Part shown: piece by piece, positions 8,073 through 19,200 of the stretch
Position numbering within the stretch: the stretch's first letter is position 1
Layout of the letters: each line of letters starts with the position of its first letter
From: CAYQMF01 sp964418595
Lineage (GTDB): Bacteria; Planctomycetota; UBA1135; UBA2386
Reading direction: 5' to 3'
DNA length: 46,163 nucleotides
Assembly: GCA_964418595.1 (NCBI GenBank)
Contig: CAYQMF010000043.1
Location: forward strand, 1 to 46,163
Made by a program: the position numbers and the translations under genes
Notes under the pieces: model-generated
What the model saw: only the letters and a program-made list of their open reading frames with translations
What the model was told of the DNA's origin: nothing
Database searches by the model: none

Positions 8073-9160
8073 GCGCCGGCAACGGCATGCGCCCCTTCGC
8101 GGGCGAACGCGTCGTGCAGGCAGCGCTCAGCGGCTACAGCGACGCGGCCATGCGCGCGGTGGCGCGCGCGCACGGAGCGCGCTTCTGCCTCAACGAGGTC
8201 GTGCTCGACTTCGAGCTGCGTCGCGATCGCAAGCTGCGGCGGCGCACGCTGACCCTCGCTGCAGACGACCATCCCACCGCCGGGCAGTTGATGGGTTCCG
8301 ATCCCGCGGGGTTTGCCACCTGCACCGCCGACCTGCTGGCGGCCGGCTACGACCAGATCGACATCAACTTCGGTTGCCCGGTGGCGAGCGCGGCCGGCAG
8401 CACGCGCGGTGGCTATCTGCTCGGCGAGCCGGAGCTGGCCTTGCGCATCGTCGATGCCGTGATCGAGACGGTCGAAGGCCGCGTGCCGGTGACGGTGAAG
8501 ATGCGGCGCGGCCTCGACGACAGCGAGGGGGCGAGGTCGTCGTTCTTCCGTGTCTTCGACGGCGCGCTCGCGCGCGGCGTGGCCGGCGTCACCGTGCACG
8601 GGCGCACCGTGCAGCAGAAGTACCACGGCCGCAGCCGCTGGCCGTTCCTCGCGGAGGTGAAGGCGCACGCCGGCGAGCGCGTCGTCTTCGGCAGCGGCGA
8701 CCTGTTCACGCCCTTCGCCGTGCAGCGCATGCTCACGGAGACTGGCGTCGACGGCGTCACGCTGGCGCGCGGCTGCATCGGCAACCCGTTCCTGTTCGGG
8801 CAGTGTGAGGATGTCCTGGCTGGTCGCACGCCGCGGCGGCCGAGCGTCGCCGCGCAGCGGGCCGCGCTCGAACTGCACCTGCGGCACGCCATCGAGGTGC
8901 ACGGTGGCGAAGATCGCGGCGGTCGTCGCGCGCGGGCGCACGCGATCAAGTACGCGCAGATCCATCCCGATCCCCTGACCGTGCGCACGGCGTTCGTCGC
9001 GTGTCGCACGACCGCGGACCTTCGCGCCGTGCTCGACCGGCACTACGCCGAGGGCGCTTGGCCGGACGCGGCGGGGGACCTGCGCGAGGCCGACGCCATC
9101 GCCGTGGGCGACGACTCGGACGCGGACTGCGCGGCGCCGGCTTCTATGCGAGCGCCGTGA
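8069..9160 (+). CDS. Dus-family tRNA-dihydrouridine synthase-like protein lacking the usual catalytic cysteine
   Basis: A 363-residue TIM-barrel flavoprotein of the Dus/COG0042 family, whose members use FMN and NADPH to reduce uridine in tRNA. Visible features are QAALSGYSDAAMR at the N-terminus, INFGCPVASAAGSTRGG, TVKMRRGLDD (phosphate-binding lysine), TVHGRTVQQKYHG, GSGDLFTP and ARGCIGNPFLFG. The loop after GCP normally carries the catalytic cysteine. Here neither the classical position nor the nearby position I recall in planctomycete proteins is Cys (Ala and Thr). FMN-binding elements look intact, so it may be a variant enzyme or a non-catalytic paralogue. The ATG overlaps the previous TGA. 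The 3' end overlaps the helicase 3' end by 17 bp, tail to tail. Confidence 0.85.
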   Translation: MSAGNGMRPFAGERVVQAALSGYSDAAMRAVARAHGARFCLNEVVLDFELRRDRKLRRRTLTLAADDHPTAGQLMGSDPAGFATCTADLLAAGYDQIDINFGCPVASAAGSTRGGYLLGEPELALRIVDAVIETVEGRVPVTVKMRRGLDDSEGARSSFFRVFDGALARGVAGVTVHGRTVQQKYHGRSRWPFLAEVKAHAGERVVFGSGDLFTPFAVQRMLTETGVDGVTLARGCIGNPFLFGQCEDVLAGRTPRRPSVAAQRAALELHLRHAIEVHGGEDRGGRRARAHAIKYAQIHPDPLTVRTAFVACRTTADLRAVLDRHYAEGAWPDAAGDLREADAIAVGDDSDADCAAPASMRAP

Positions 9161-12100
9161 GCGGGACGAGCTGCGCCAGCTCGCGATAGCGGCACAGCCC
9201 GTTGGCCTTGCGCATCTGCGCCGGCGTGCGGCACTCCGGCACGAACAGCGCCGGGCTGGCGACCACGATCACTGCGCCCTCGGCGCGGCTCGTGGCCACG
9301 TTGAAGCGGTGCGGGTCGTAGAGGAAGTCCATCCCCCGCGGCGCGTCCTGCGGCGACGAGCTGGTGCACGAGTAGACGACCACCGGGGCCTCTTGACCCT
9401 GGAACCTGTCGACCGTGCCGACCGCGGTCACGCCGTGTGCCGCGAGGCGGCGACGCAGCAGGCCGACCTGCGCGTTGTAGGGCGCGATCACGAGGATGTC
9501 GTGCGGGGTGAGGGGTCGTCGCGCTCCCCGCTTGTCTGCCCATTGCGTGTCGCTCCGTAGCAGTGCCTGCACGATGGCTTCGACGGCGTCGACCTCCACT
9601 TCGGCGCTCGCCTGGTTGTCGGCGTGGTCCACCTCGACGAGGAACGGACCGGCGCCTTCGAACGGACCGCCGTGCAGGCGGCGATGCGTCGCATCGTCGT
9701 CGTGCGGGACGAGGCGACCGTCGTAGTAGAGCGGCGACGTGAACGCGCACAGGCTGCGGTGCAGGCGGAAGGTCTGCTCGAGGAAGAGGCCCTGGTCGGG
9801 GCGCAGCGTCGCCTGCTCCCTGCCGAGGACGTGCACCAGCGCGGCGACGTCGGCCCCGCCTTCGTGCGCGCCGCGGGTGGGCTGGTCGAGCTGCTGCGGG
9901 TCGCCGAGCAGGATCAGGTTGCGCGCGGCGCGGGACACGGCGAGGGCCTGGGCCAACGCCATCTGGCCGGCCTCGTCGATGAACAGGTAGTCGAGCCGGT
10001 CGGCCGCGTCGTCGCCGGCCCACAACCATGCCGTGCCGCCGACGATCGTGCCGGGCGTGATCGCGTCGAGCGCCATCTGACCCGAGTCGAAGTACTCGAT
10101 GCCACCCGCGGTCTCCGCCTCGTCCTTGTGCACGAGGCGGAGCAGCACTCCGGCCTCCGCCGCCGCGGCGCGCACTGCGACCAGCAGATTGTCGATGACC
10201 TTGTGCGACACCGCGGTGACGCCGACGGTCTTGCCCGCCTTGGCCAATGCCACGATCGCGCGCGCCCCGGTGTAGGTCTTGCCGGTGCCCGGCGGCCCCT
10301 GGATGGCGAGCAGGCCGCGGTCGAGGTCGGCGCACAGTCGCCGTGCCGCGTCGAGGCTCGACTCGGTCGGGTGGTGCAGCGGGCCTTCGCCAGTGCGTCG
10401 CCGCGGCGGGCGGCGCAGGAGGAGCGCGCGCGCCGCCGGCAAGCGCGTGTCGTCGGCGAGGCCGTGCGCAAGGACATCGTCGGCGAAGGCGAGGAGCGCG
10501 CTCTCGATCCGTGTGGCGCCGAACACCTGCTTCTTGAACACGCTGCGCGGGGGCTGCGCCGCGGTGGTGCGGCCGAGCGTGAGGTCGACGGTGCGCGCGC
10601 CGAGGTCGAGGCCGTCGACGGTCACCGACGTGCTGCCGTCGCGACCGGCGGGGTCTTCGTCGGCGGTGTAGTACACGGTGTCGCCCACGTCGATGGCGGT
10701 GTCCTGCGGCGGGAAGCGGAAGCGATGCCGCGGATGCCGCTGCTTGCCGACCTTGGGCAGGACCTCGACGAACTCGAGACCGGCGAGCATCTCGCGTTCG
10801 TCGCGGCGCTCGTCGGGCGGCAGCTCGCGCAACCGGAAGTGCTCCCACCACGCGTTCTTCTCCTCCTGACGGAAGTAGCCGAGCATGCTTGCGAGGAGCG
10901 CGCGCGCCCCTTGCTCGGCATCGTGCTGCGTCGGGTCGGCCGGCAGGTCGGCGCGCAACGCGCTCTGCAGATCGGCGATGCGCTGGTCGCGCGCGCCGAC
11001 GGCCTCGCTCGGCTCGGTTGCACCGGGGACCGGGCGCGGCACCGGTGTGCCGGCGGCGACGAGCGCATCGCGCTGTGCCTCGAGCCACGCCCGCAGCGAC
11101 GCGGTCGACTCGCAGTCCTCGCGGTTGTAGATGCCGATCCGCGCGCAGAGGTCCGGGTCGGCGGTACGGCCGAGTCCCAGCTCGAGCTTCAGTTCGAAGT
11201 CGCGGCGCGCGCGCCCCGCGTCGCGCAGGTCGAGCGATCGCGAGTAGCCGTGCAGCACCTCCAGCTCCTTGAGGCCGTAGCGTTCGACGCCGACGCGCAG
11301 GCCTTCGCGCACGACCGCGTGCAGGTCGACGAAGCGTCGCCCGCGCAGCAGCGCATCGAGCACGTCGCCGCGCGTGGCATGCCGTGCGCACAGGCGCTTC
11401 AGCGCCGCGGGTTCGTAGCCGCCGAAGTGGAACACGTGGAGGTCGGGGTCGCGCGCCAGCCGTGCCTGCACCTCGTCGAGGAATGCCTCGCACGCGGCCT
11501 TCTCCTCCGCGCCGTCGAGCGCCCAGCGTTCCTCGTAGCGCAGGCCGCCGTCGCCATCGCGCACGCACCAGCCGGTGAGGTACTCGAGCCCCTGGCTGGC
11601 GAGCCGCGGGTCGCCCACGAACGGATCGCCCTCGAAGTCGAGGAAGACGTCGCCCGGCGAAGGCGCCGGTAGCCGCGCGAGTCCCCGCTCGGCTTCGACG
11701 GGCAGGATCTCGACGGGAGGAATCTGCAAGGCGCGCGCCGCCACCTGCAGCTTCGCCTGCCGGCCCAACTGCACGAACGTCTCGGCGCGACCGCGGCGCG
11801 GCGGCTCGGGCAGCGCGCCCTCGCACGTCGCGAGCGAAGTGAGCGTCGCGATGCCCTGCCGCTGCATCTCGCGCACCTGCGTGGTCCGCACACCCGCGAT
11901 CAGCGACGGATGATCGTCGGCGCGACGCTGGTCGGCGCAGTGCCTGCGGTAGCCGCACACGTCGCAGTGCGGCACGGGGTCGGGGTAGGTGTTCGGTGGC
12001 GGAGCGATCGCCACGGCCTGTGCGAGGCGCGCGCGCACGACACGGAAGTACGCGGCGAAGTCCGCCGTCTTGTAGCGCTCCTCCGCGCGCGGCGTGATGA

Positions 12101-12578
12101 CCCGGAAGGCGTGCGGCGTGGTTCCCTGCAGTGGCGTCAGCAGCTCGCAGTACGTGCAGAGCTGGAGGATCGTGCCCGCCTTCGTCTCACAGGCGAGCTT
12201 GGTGTCGGCGGGTTGGTACGACCACGCGCCGAGCGCCGACGGCTCTTCGACGCGCAGGAGCACGTCGGCGATGCCGGTGAAGGCGCCGTCGGCGAGCGGC
12301 GCCTGCACGATCACGGCGTGTCCCGCGCGCATCGCCGCATGGGTGGCCGCCACGTCGCGGCTCGCGCGCAGGTCGCACACGGTGCGGCCCTCGCCGCTCA
12401 GCCGCGCCACGAATGCCGCCTCGTGCTCGAGCCCCCGCGCGAAGAGCGCTTCGAGCCCAGGGTCCTTGACCAGAGGGATCGCCTCGCCCGCACGCCTGCG
12501 CCGGTCGAGCTGCGTCAGGTGCGGGCAGGCGAGGTGGCCGGCGAGCGCCGTGGGAGTCAGGGGTCCGCGGGGTGCCAT
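9144..12578 (-). CDS. TM0106-type RecB-like nuclease fused to RNase H-like domain and superfamily 1 helicase
   Basis: A 1144-residue protein that probably processes DNA ends or replication intermediates. Residues 1-250 form a RecB/Cas4-like nuclease, with GIADVL and the D-x-K motif in YQPADTKLA near 124. Cysteines C18 (CPHL) and the cluster CDVCGYRRHC near 205-215 fit an iron-sulfur site. Residues 305-500 resemble an RNase H-like 3'-5' exonuclease (VFLDFEGDPF, then YNREDCEST). The helicase part (about 690-1144) has Walker A GPPGTGKT near 758, motif II FIDEAGQM near 868, LLGDPQQL, a TVDRFQGQE motif near 1060 and a C-terminal ATSRAEGAV motif. The start is ATG 12578, since the longer open frame upstream runs through ridA antisense-like sequence; GGAGGA lies 12 bases upstream. 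ridA is upstream on the same strand. Confidence 0.9.
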   Translation of the reverse strand: MAPRGPLTPTALAGHLACPHLTQLDRRRRAGEAIPLVKDPGLEALFARGLEHEAAFVARLSGEGRTVCDLRASRDVAATHAAMRAGHAVIVQAPLADGAFTGIADVLLRVEEPSALGAWSYQPADTKLACETKAGTILQLCTYCELLTPLQGTTPHAFRVITPRAEERYKTADFAAYFRVVRARLAQAVAIAPPPNTYPDPVPHCDVCGYRRHCADQRRADDHPSLIAGVRTTQVREMQRQGIATLTSLATCEGALPEPPRRGRAETFVQLGRQAKLQVAARALQIPPVEILPVEAERGLARLPAPSPGDVFLDFEGDPFVGDPRLASQGLEYLTGWCVRDGDGGLRYEERWALDGAEEKAACEAFLDEVQARLARDPDLHVFHFGGYEPAALKRLCARHATRGDVLDALLRGRRFVDLHAVVREGLRVGVERYGLKELEVLHGYSRSLDLRDAGRARRDFELKLELGLGRTADPDLCARIGIYNREDCESTASLRAWLEAQRDALVAAGTPVPRPVPGATEPSEAVGARDQRIADLQSALRADLPADPTQHDAEQGARALLASMLGYFRQEEKNAWWEHFRLRELPPDERRDEREMLAGLEFVEVLPKVGKQRHPRHRFRFPPQDTAIDVGDTVYYTADEDPAGRDGSTSVTVDGLDLGARTVDLTLGRTTAAQPPRSVFKKQVFGATRIESALLAFADDVLAHGLADDTRLPAARALLLRRPPRRRTGEGPLHHPTESSLDAARRLCADLDRGLLAIQGPPGTGKTYTGARAIVALAKAGKTVGVTAVSHKVIDNLLVAVRAAAAEAGVLLRLVHKDEAETAGGIEYFDSGQMALDAITPGTIVGGTAWLWAGDDAADRLDYLFIDEAGQMALAQALAVSRAARNLILLGDPQQLDQPTRGAHEGGADVAALVHVLGREQATLRPDQGLFLEQTFRLHRSLCAFTSPLYYDGRLVPHDDDATHRRLHGGPFEGAGPFLVEVDHADNQASAEVEVDAVEAIVQALLRSDTQWADKRGARRPLTPHDILVIAPYNAQVGLLRRRLAAHGVTAVGTVDRFQGQEAPVVVYSCTSSSPQDAPRGMDFLYDPHRFNVATSRAEGAVIVVASPALFVPECRTPAQMRKANGLCRYRELAQLVPLTALA

Positions 12579-12600
12579 CGGGTCGTGGTCTCCTCCGCGG

Positions 12601-12615
12601 GGGAGTCTAGCGTCG
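12601..12615 (-). promoter_or_regulatory. Shared 15-base motif upstream of the helicase gene, possible -10 region
   Basis: On the minus strand it reads CGACGCTAGACTCCC, identical to 4410-4424. It overlaps the TAG stop of ridA and lies 22 bases before the helicase ATG, with a GGAGGA ribosome-binding site (12591-12596) in between. That is a sensible promoter layout, but no clear -35 box is visible. Confidence 0.3.
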
Positions 12616-13047
12616 TCGAGCGGTGGCGAGGATCTCGACTCTTGCGCCGCGTGGCAACGCCGCGACCTGCACGGCGGCGCGCGCAGGCGGGGCCTGCTCG
12701 GCGAAGAAGGTCGCGTACACGCCATTGAACGCGTCGTAGTCGCGGATGTCGGCGAGGAAGACCTGCACCTGCACGAGGTCGCCGAAGGTGCAGCCGGCGG
12801 CAGCGAGGATGGCGCCGACATTGGCCATCGCCTGCCGGGCTTCGTCGGTGACGCCGCCGGGGACGAGGGTGCGCGGCCCGGGGTCGAGGCCGATCTGCCC
12901 GGCGACGAAGACGAGATCGCCGGCGACGATGGCCTGGCTGTACGGCCCGATGGCCTTCGGGGCGTCAGGCGTGGCGATGACCCGGTGCGGAGGCGCGACG
13001 CAGGCGATGAGACCAAGGCAGAGGAGCTCGGGCTTGGCGTGCAGCAT
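12607..13047 (-). CDS. RidA/YjgF-family protein with a possible lipoprotein-type leader
   Basis: 146 residues. From about residue 25 it is a typical RidA/YjgF/UK114 protein: PDAPKAIGPYSQAIVAGDLVFVAGQIGLDP, then GGVTDEARQAMANVGAILAAAGCTF and VQVFLADIRDYDAFNGVYATFF, ending PPARAAVQVAALPRGARVEI with the arginine that contacts substrate in the family. RidA hydrolyses reactive enamine/imine products of amino-acid metabolism. The first 24 residues are unusual: a hydrophobic stretch ending LIAC could be a lipobox, which would place this copy outside the cytoplasm. The positive n-region is weak, however, and I see no in-frame start nearer the core. The gene is divergent from the giant secreted protein and 28 bp upstream of the helicase. 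Confidence 0.88.
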   Translation of the reverse strand: MLHAKPELLCLGLIACVAPPHRVIATPDAPKAIGPYSQAIVAGDLVFVAGQIGLDPGPRTLVPGGVTDEARQAMANVGAILAAAGCTFGDLVQVQVFLADIRDYDAFNGVYATFFAEQAPPARAAVQVAALPRGARVEILATARRR

Positions 13048-13260
13048 CCTGGCACGATCGGAGCTGCCACCGCGCCGCGCAACGTCGGGGCCCCGCGTTC
13101 CACACGCGTCGAAGTCGACGCGGCGAGTGAGCCGGCGTCGACGAGCGCCGTTGGGAACCTCGCGGGTCGACCCGCTTCCTGCGCTCCTCGATCCTGATCT
13201 GGCCCGGGGAGCCGGATCCGGATTCGATACCTGCTCCTCTGCTGCGACCGTGATCCACCG
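13048..13260. other. Divergent intergenic region
   Basis: 213 bp between ridA (minus) and the giant secreted protein gene (plus), so it should hold promoters for both. The plus-strand sequence GATTCGATACCT about 30 bases before the ATG is a possible -10 region. No operator repeat is obvious. Confidence 0.35.
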
Positions 13261-16200
13261 ATGCCAAGCCTGACTCCGCGCCGTTCCGCCCTCGCTTCTG
13301 CCGTCGCAACCCTGGCTGCCCTGGTTGCACCTGCGCTCGCGCAGGGAACCCCCATCGGCTTCGTCGAGGACTTCGCCCTCGCGCCCGATCGCAGCAAGGC
13401 GCTCGAGTTGCTCATCCCCGGGACGGAGGAGCACTACGAGTACCAGTGCCGCGTGTACCACCAGACGGGCCGCTTTGCAGAAGCGGCGACGATGCTCAAG
13501 GCTTGGGAGAACCGCTACGGCCGCACCGGGCGACTCCAGGAGGCGGAGAACCGGCAGGCCTTGCTCACCTACACGCAGAACCCGGCCGCGACCCTCGGCC
13601 ACCTGCAGCGTCAGCTCGGCCTGCGCTTCGATCACCAGCGCGAACTCGGCGGGACACCGCCCGATCTGGCGACGCGCCTCGATCCAGCGACCATCGCGGT
13701 GGACACGCTCACGCGGCGCGCGTTGCTGTCGAATCCGGGCGGCGTGAACGGCTTCACCGCGCGCGCCCTGCCGATGGTCGCCGCGATGCAGCTCGACGAC
13801 GACCGGCTCATGAGCCTGTTGAGCCGGCTCGATCACCCCGACATCGCCAACCTCCCGGCGCTGGTCGTGCGCAACCTCGCGGATCGACGCAGCCGGGGTT
13901 TCGGGTCGCTGCAGATCCACAACGCGCTCCTGCTGGCGCAGCTCGAGGAGTGCCTGCGCCTGCGCGGCGACCTGCTCGGCAGCGAGGCGTTCCAGCACGC
14001 GTACCTGCGCCGGCTCGTGCCGAGCGCCGACGTGCAATGGCAACGCGACCCCTTGGCCCGGCTCGCGTACCTGGAGCGGCTCGGGGCTTTCGCCGATCGC
14101 CTCACGCCCGCAGAGAACTCGCTGAAGGCGCACGTCCTGTACCACCGCCTGCGCCACGACCTCGCCGCCGGCACGCTCGACCGCGCCCGCCTGCTCGCCT
14201 ACCTGCGCCTGCCGCGGCCCGCGGGGTACGCGAACGCGAAGTACCTGGAGCGCAACCAGAACCGGCACGCCAACCTCGGCGCGACCTTCCCCACCGAACT
14301 GCCCGCGGTCGGCGACGACGCCGCCCTCGTGCAGGCATGCCTCGCGCACTTCCTGCGGGGCGACGCGAGCTACGAGGGGTTCAGCGAGGTCGTCGACAAC
14401 GACTACCTGCGCCGGCTGTTCGCGGAGACGAAGATCCTCGCCGGCACCGGCGACACGGAGCGGTGGTACTCGCTGCTCGATGACCCTGGCTACTACGAGC
14501 GCTTGAAGGAGCGGGTCGACATCGAGTTCGCGCCGACGCAGCCGGCGTGGTACGGCGCCGACCAGCCGGTCTCGCTCGACGTCGACATCAAGAACGTGCC
14601 GACGCTGCTCGTGCGCGTGTTCGAGATCCACACGCTCAACTACTACCGCGAGGTCGGCAAGGAGGTCGACGCGTCGATCACGCTCGACGGCCTCGTCGCC
14701 AACGTCGAGAACACGCTCACCTACAGCGATGGTCCCCTGCTGCGGGTGCGCCGCCACATCGACCTGCCGGCGCTGCAGAAGCCCGGCGTGTACGTGGTGG
14801 AGCTGATCGGCAACGGCACGTCGAGCCGGGCGGTGATCCACAAGGGACGTCTGTGGTACACGGAGCGGCTCGGCGCGGCCGGACACGCGCTCACGGTCTG
14901 CGACGAGAGCGGCGTGCCCGTGCGCGGCGCGAGTGCCTGGCTCGGCGGGCGCGAGTACGTGGCGGATCGCGACGGCGAGATCGTCATCCCGTACTCGACC
15001 AAGCCGGGCGACGCGCGCCTCGTGCTGCGAGCCGGCGACTTCGCGACGCTCAGCACGCTGCGGCATCGCGCCGAGGCCTACCAGTTGAGCGCGGCGATCC
15101 ACGTCGATCGCGAGGCGCTGCTGGCGCGACGCACGGCCAAGGTCCTCGTGCGCCCGCAGCTCCGCCTCAACGGCCAGGCCGTCAGCCTGGAGTTGCTGGA
15201 ACAGCCGACCCTCGTCCTCACCGCGACCGACACGCAGGGCGTCGACGTCCGCCAGGAGGTGCGTGGCTTCCAGTTGCACGCCGACCGCGAGTCGGTGCAC
15301 GAGTTCCGCGTGCCCGACGGCCTCGCGCAGCTCACCGTGCAGTTGCACGGCAAGACCCGCAACCTGAGCAACGAGCGGAGCGACGAGCTGGCGAGCAACG
15401 GTGCGACCTTCCGCGTCAACGGCATCGACCCGACCGACCTCACCGCCTGCCCTACGCTGGCGCGCACGGCGGAGGGCTACGTGCTCGACGTACGCGGCAA
15501 GGAGGGCGAACCGAAGGGCGACCGCGTCGTGCAGCTCACGTTGCAGCACCGCCTGTTCACGGATGCCGTGCACGTCACGCTGAAGACCGACGCGAACGGG
15601 CGGGTCCACCTCGGGTTCCTGCCGGGGATCGAGCGCGTCCGCGCCTCGGGGTTCCCCAACGACGTCGGCGAGTTCGCGCTCGAGGTCGCCGACCGCACCT
15701 GGCCCGCGTCGGTGAACGGCGTCGCCGGCAGCACGCTGCGCGTGCCGTACCAGGGCGAGGCCACGACGATCTCGCGCGCGATGGCGTCGTTCCTGGAAGT
15801 GCGGGGCGGCCAGTTCGTGCGCGACGCCTTCGATCGGCTGGCCCTGGCCGGCGGGTTCGTGGAGCTGCGCGACCTCGAGGCGGGCGACTACGACCTGTGG
15901 CTGCGCGAGGCCGACGTGCACGTGGCGGTGCGAGTGACCGCGGGTGCGGCGCGCAACGGCTGGGCGATGGGGCGCGACCGGGCGTTGCAGCTCAGCGCGC
16001 CTCCGCTGCACATCGTGAGCGCCGGCGTCGCCGGCGACGAACTGCGCGTGCAACTGGCGAACGCGGGTGCGCGCACGCGCGTGCACCTGATCGCGGCGCG
16101 GCACGTGCCGGCGTTCGATCCGTTCGCCTTCCTCATGGGGGGCGCGCCGCTGCCCGCGGGCGTGGAACCCGTCGAACACGGCGAGGCGAGCTATCACGTC

Positions 16201-19200
16201 GGCCGCGACATCGGCGAGGAGTACCGCTACATCCTCGAACGACGCTTCGCGGCGCGCTTCCCGGGGAACATGCTGCGGCGGCCGAGCCTGCTGCTGAACC
16301 CGTGGGCGCTCGACGAGACACCGACCACGATCGGGCTCGGCGGGGGCGCGGGCGGCAAGTTCGGCGGGCGGGGCGGCGGGCGGCGCAGCTCGCGCATGAT
16401 GGGTGGTCCGGCTCCGGGGGCTCCGGCGCAACACGACCCCGGCACGTTCGCGAACCTCGACTACCTGCCGGCCGCGTCGGTGGTGCTCGCCAACCTGCGC
16501 GCGGACGCCCAGGGGCTGGTGCGCGTGCCGCTGGCCTCGCTCGGCGATGGCCAGCACGTGCACGTCGTCGCCATCGACGACACCGACACCGTGCACACCA
16601 CGCTCGCGCGGGCGGAGGCGCCGCTGGCGCCGCGCAGTCGTCGCCTGCGCGACGCGATCACCGGCGACCGGCACGTGACGGAGCAGCGGCGGATCGAGTT
16701 CGTGGCGACGGGAGGCACGGCGGTGCTCGCCGACGGCGGCAGCGCGCGAGCCCAGACGTACGACTCGCTCGCGTCGGTCTTCCAGCTCTTCGCCACCCTC
16801 AACCCGGGCGCGGATCTGTCGCGCTTCGCGTTCCTGCTCACGTGGCCCGACCTGACTCCGGCGCGCAAGCGCGAGCTGTACTCGGACCACGCCTGCCACG
16901 AGCTGCACTTCTTCCTGCGGCAGAAGGACCCCGCGTTCTTCGCGGCCGAGGTGCAGCCGTTCCTGACCAACAAGTTGCACAAGACGTTCCTCGACCAGTG
17001 GCTGCTGGGCACCGACCTCACGGACTGGCTCGAGCCGCGCGCGTTCGCGCGGCTGAACGTGGTCGAGCGGATCCTGCTCGCGCGCACGCTGACCTCGGCC
17101 ACGGCCGCGGTGCGGCGGCTGGTGGGCGAACAGTTCGACCTGCAGCCGCCGGACCTGGGACGCGCGGACGTGCTGTTCGCGAGCGTGCTCAAGAGTGGCG
17201 CCATGGACGACAAGGCCGCACTCGGCGCCAAGCTCGACGAGGTGCGCGCGCTGCGCAGCCTCGAGCGCGCCGGCGAAGTGGAGGAGAAGGCCAAGAAGCT
17301 GGCGGAGGCGCCCGAGGGCAAGCCGGGTGCACCCGCCGCCGCACCCGCGGAACCCGCGCCGGAGGCCGATGCCGCGCGGGCCGAGCGCGATGGCGCGGAG
17401 GACCTTCGCCTGCGCGAGGGACTCCTCGCCGACAAGGACGTGGCGGGGCGTGAGCAACAGCGGCGCCTGTACCGGGCGCCCGACCCCACCAAGCGCTACG
17501 TCGAGCACGCCTACTGGCACCAGCCCATCGAGGCGCAGGACGCGAGCCTGATCACGGTGAACGGCTTCTGGCGCGACTTCGCGCAGGCCGACCCACGGTC
17601 GCCGTTCACTTCCGCGAACCTCGCCGAGGCGACGCGATCCTTCGCCGAGATGATGCTGGCGCTGGCGGTGCTCGACCTGCCGTTCCGGGCCGGCGAGCAC
17701 GCGGTGAATGCGGAGGGCGCCACCGTCACCCTGCGCGCCGCATCGCCGTTGCTGCTCGTGCGCAAGGAGATCGTCGACGCCGCGGCGGTCGCCGATGCCG
17801 AGCCGATCCTCGTCAACGAGAACTTCTTCCGCCTAGACGACCGCTACCGCTTCGCCGGCAACGAGCGCCGCGATGCGTTCCTCACCGGCGAATTCCTCGT
17901 CGACACCGCGTACGGCTGTCAGGTGGTCGTGACCAACCCGACGTCCACCCCGCGCCGCGTCGAGCTGCTGTTGCAGATCCCCGCCAACGCGATCCCGGTC
18001 CGCGCCGGGTTCGCCACGCGCGGCATGCCGCTGCAGCTCGATGCCTACGGCACCGCGTCGGTGGAGTACTTCTTCTACTTCCCGGTGACCGGCAAGGTGG
18101 CGCACTACCCCGTGCACGTCAGTGAGGCGGGCAGGCTCGTCGCATTCGCGGCGCCGCGCACGCTCGACGTGGTGGCGGAGCTGTCGCAGGTCGATACGAC
18201 ATCGTGGGCGTGGGTGTCCCAGAACGGCACGACGGAGGCGACGCTGGCGTACCTGGACTCGTGCAACCTGCTGCGCACGGACCTCGGCAAGATCGCGTGG
18301 CGCATGCGCGACCGCGCGGTGTATGGGGCGGTCGTCGCGCGGCTGCGCGGGCGCCTCGTGTACCACGACGTGCTGTGGTCGTACGCGATCCACCACCACG
18401 ACGTGCCGGCCATCCGTGAGTACCTGCGGCACGCCGACGGCTTCCTCGCCGCCTGCGGTCGCGCGCTCGCCTCGCCGCTGGTCGACATCGATCCGGTGGA
18501 GCGCCGCGCCTACCAGCACGTGGAGTTCGATCCGATCTTCAACCCGCGCGCGCACCGCTTCGGCAAGCGCCGCGAGGTGCTCAACCGCGCGCTGGCCGAG
18601 CAGTACGGCGCGTTCCTGGCGATCCTCGCCGATCGCGACCGGCTCGACGCCGCGGACTGGCTGAGCGTCGCGTACTACCAGTTGCTGCAGGACCGCGTGG
18701 AGGAAGCCCTGGCGGCGTTTGGACGCGTGGACGCGGGGCGCCTGCCGACCCGCGTGCAGTACGACTACCTGCGCGCCTACCTCGACTTCTTCTCCGCGGA
18801 GCACGCGGTCGCGCGCGGCATTGCCACGCGCTACCAGGACTATCCGATCCCGCATTGGCGCTCGCGTTTCAAGGAGATCCTGGCACAGCTCGACGAGGCC
18901 GACGGCGCGGCGCGCGCCGGGGATGGCGACCCGGCCGCGCAGCAGGGCGTGCTCGCTGCGACGGAGCCGGCGCTCGAACTGGCGGTCGAAGGCCGGCGCG
19001 TGGCGTTGCGCTACCGCAATCTCACCGCGTGCGAGGTCAGCTACTACAGGATGGACGTCGAGTTCTTGTTCTCGACGCACCCGTTCGTGCAGCAGGGCGA
19101 CGACGCGTTCGCCTACATCCGCCCCAACCTGAGCCAGGTGCGCTCGCTCGTGGCGGAGGGCAAGGAGACCGTGTTCGACCTGCCCGCGGAGTTCCAGAAC

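Noticed and set aside
13048..17700. Very long minus-strand open frame antisense to the giant gene (continuous with ridA)
   Set aside because: Only the last 146 codons (12607-13047) have recognisable protein sequence. The rest is Arg/Val/His/Gln-rich shadow coding caused by high GC at third positions of the plus-strand gene.
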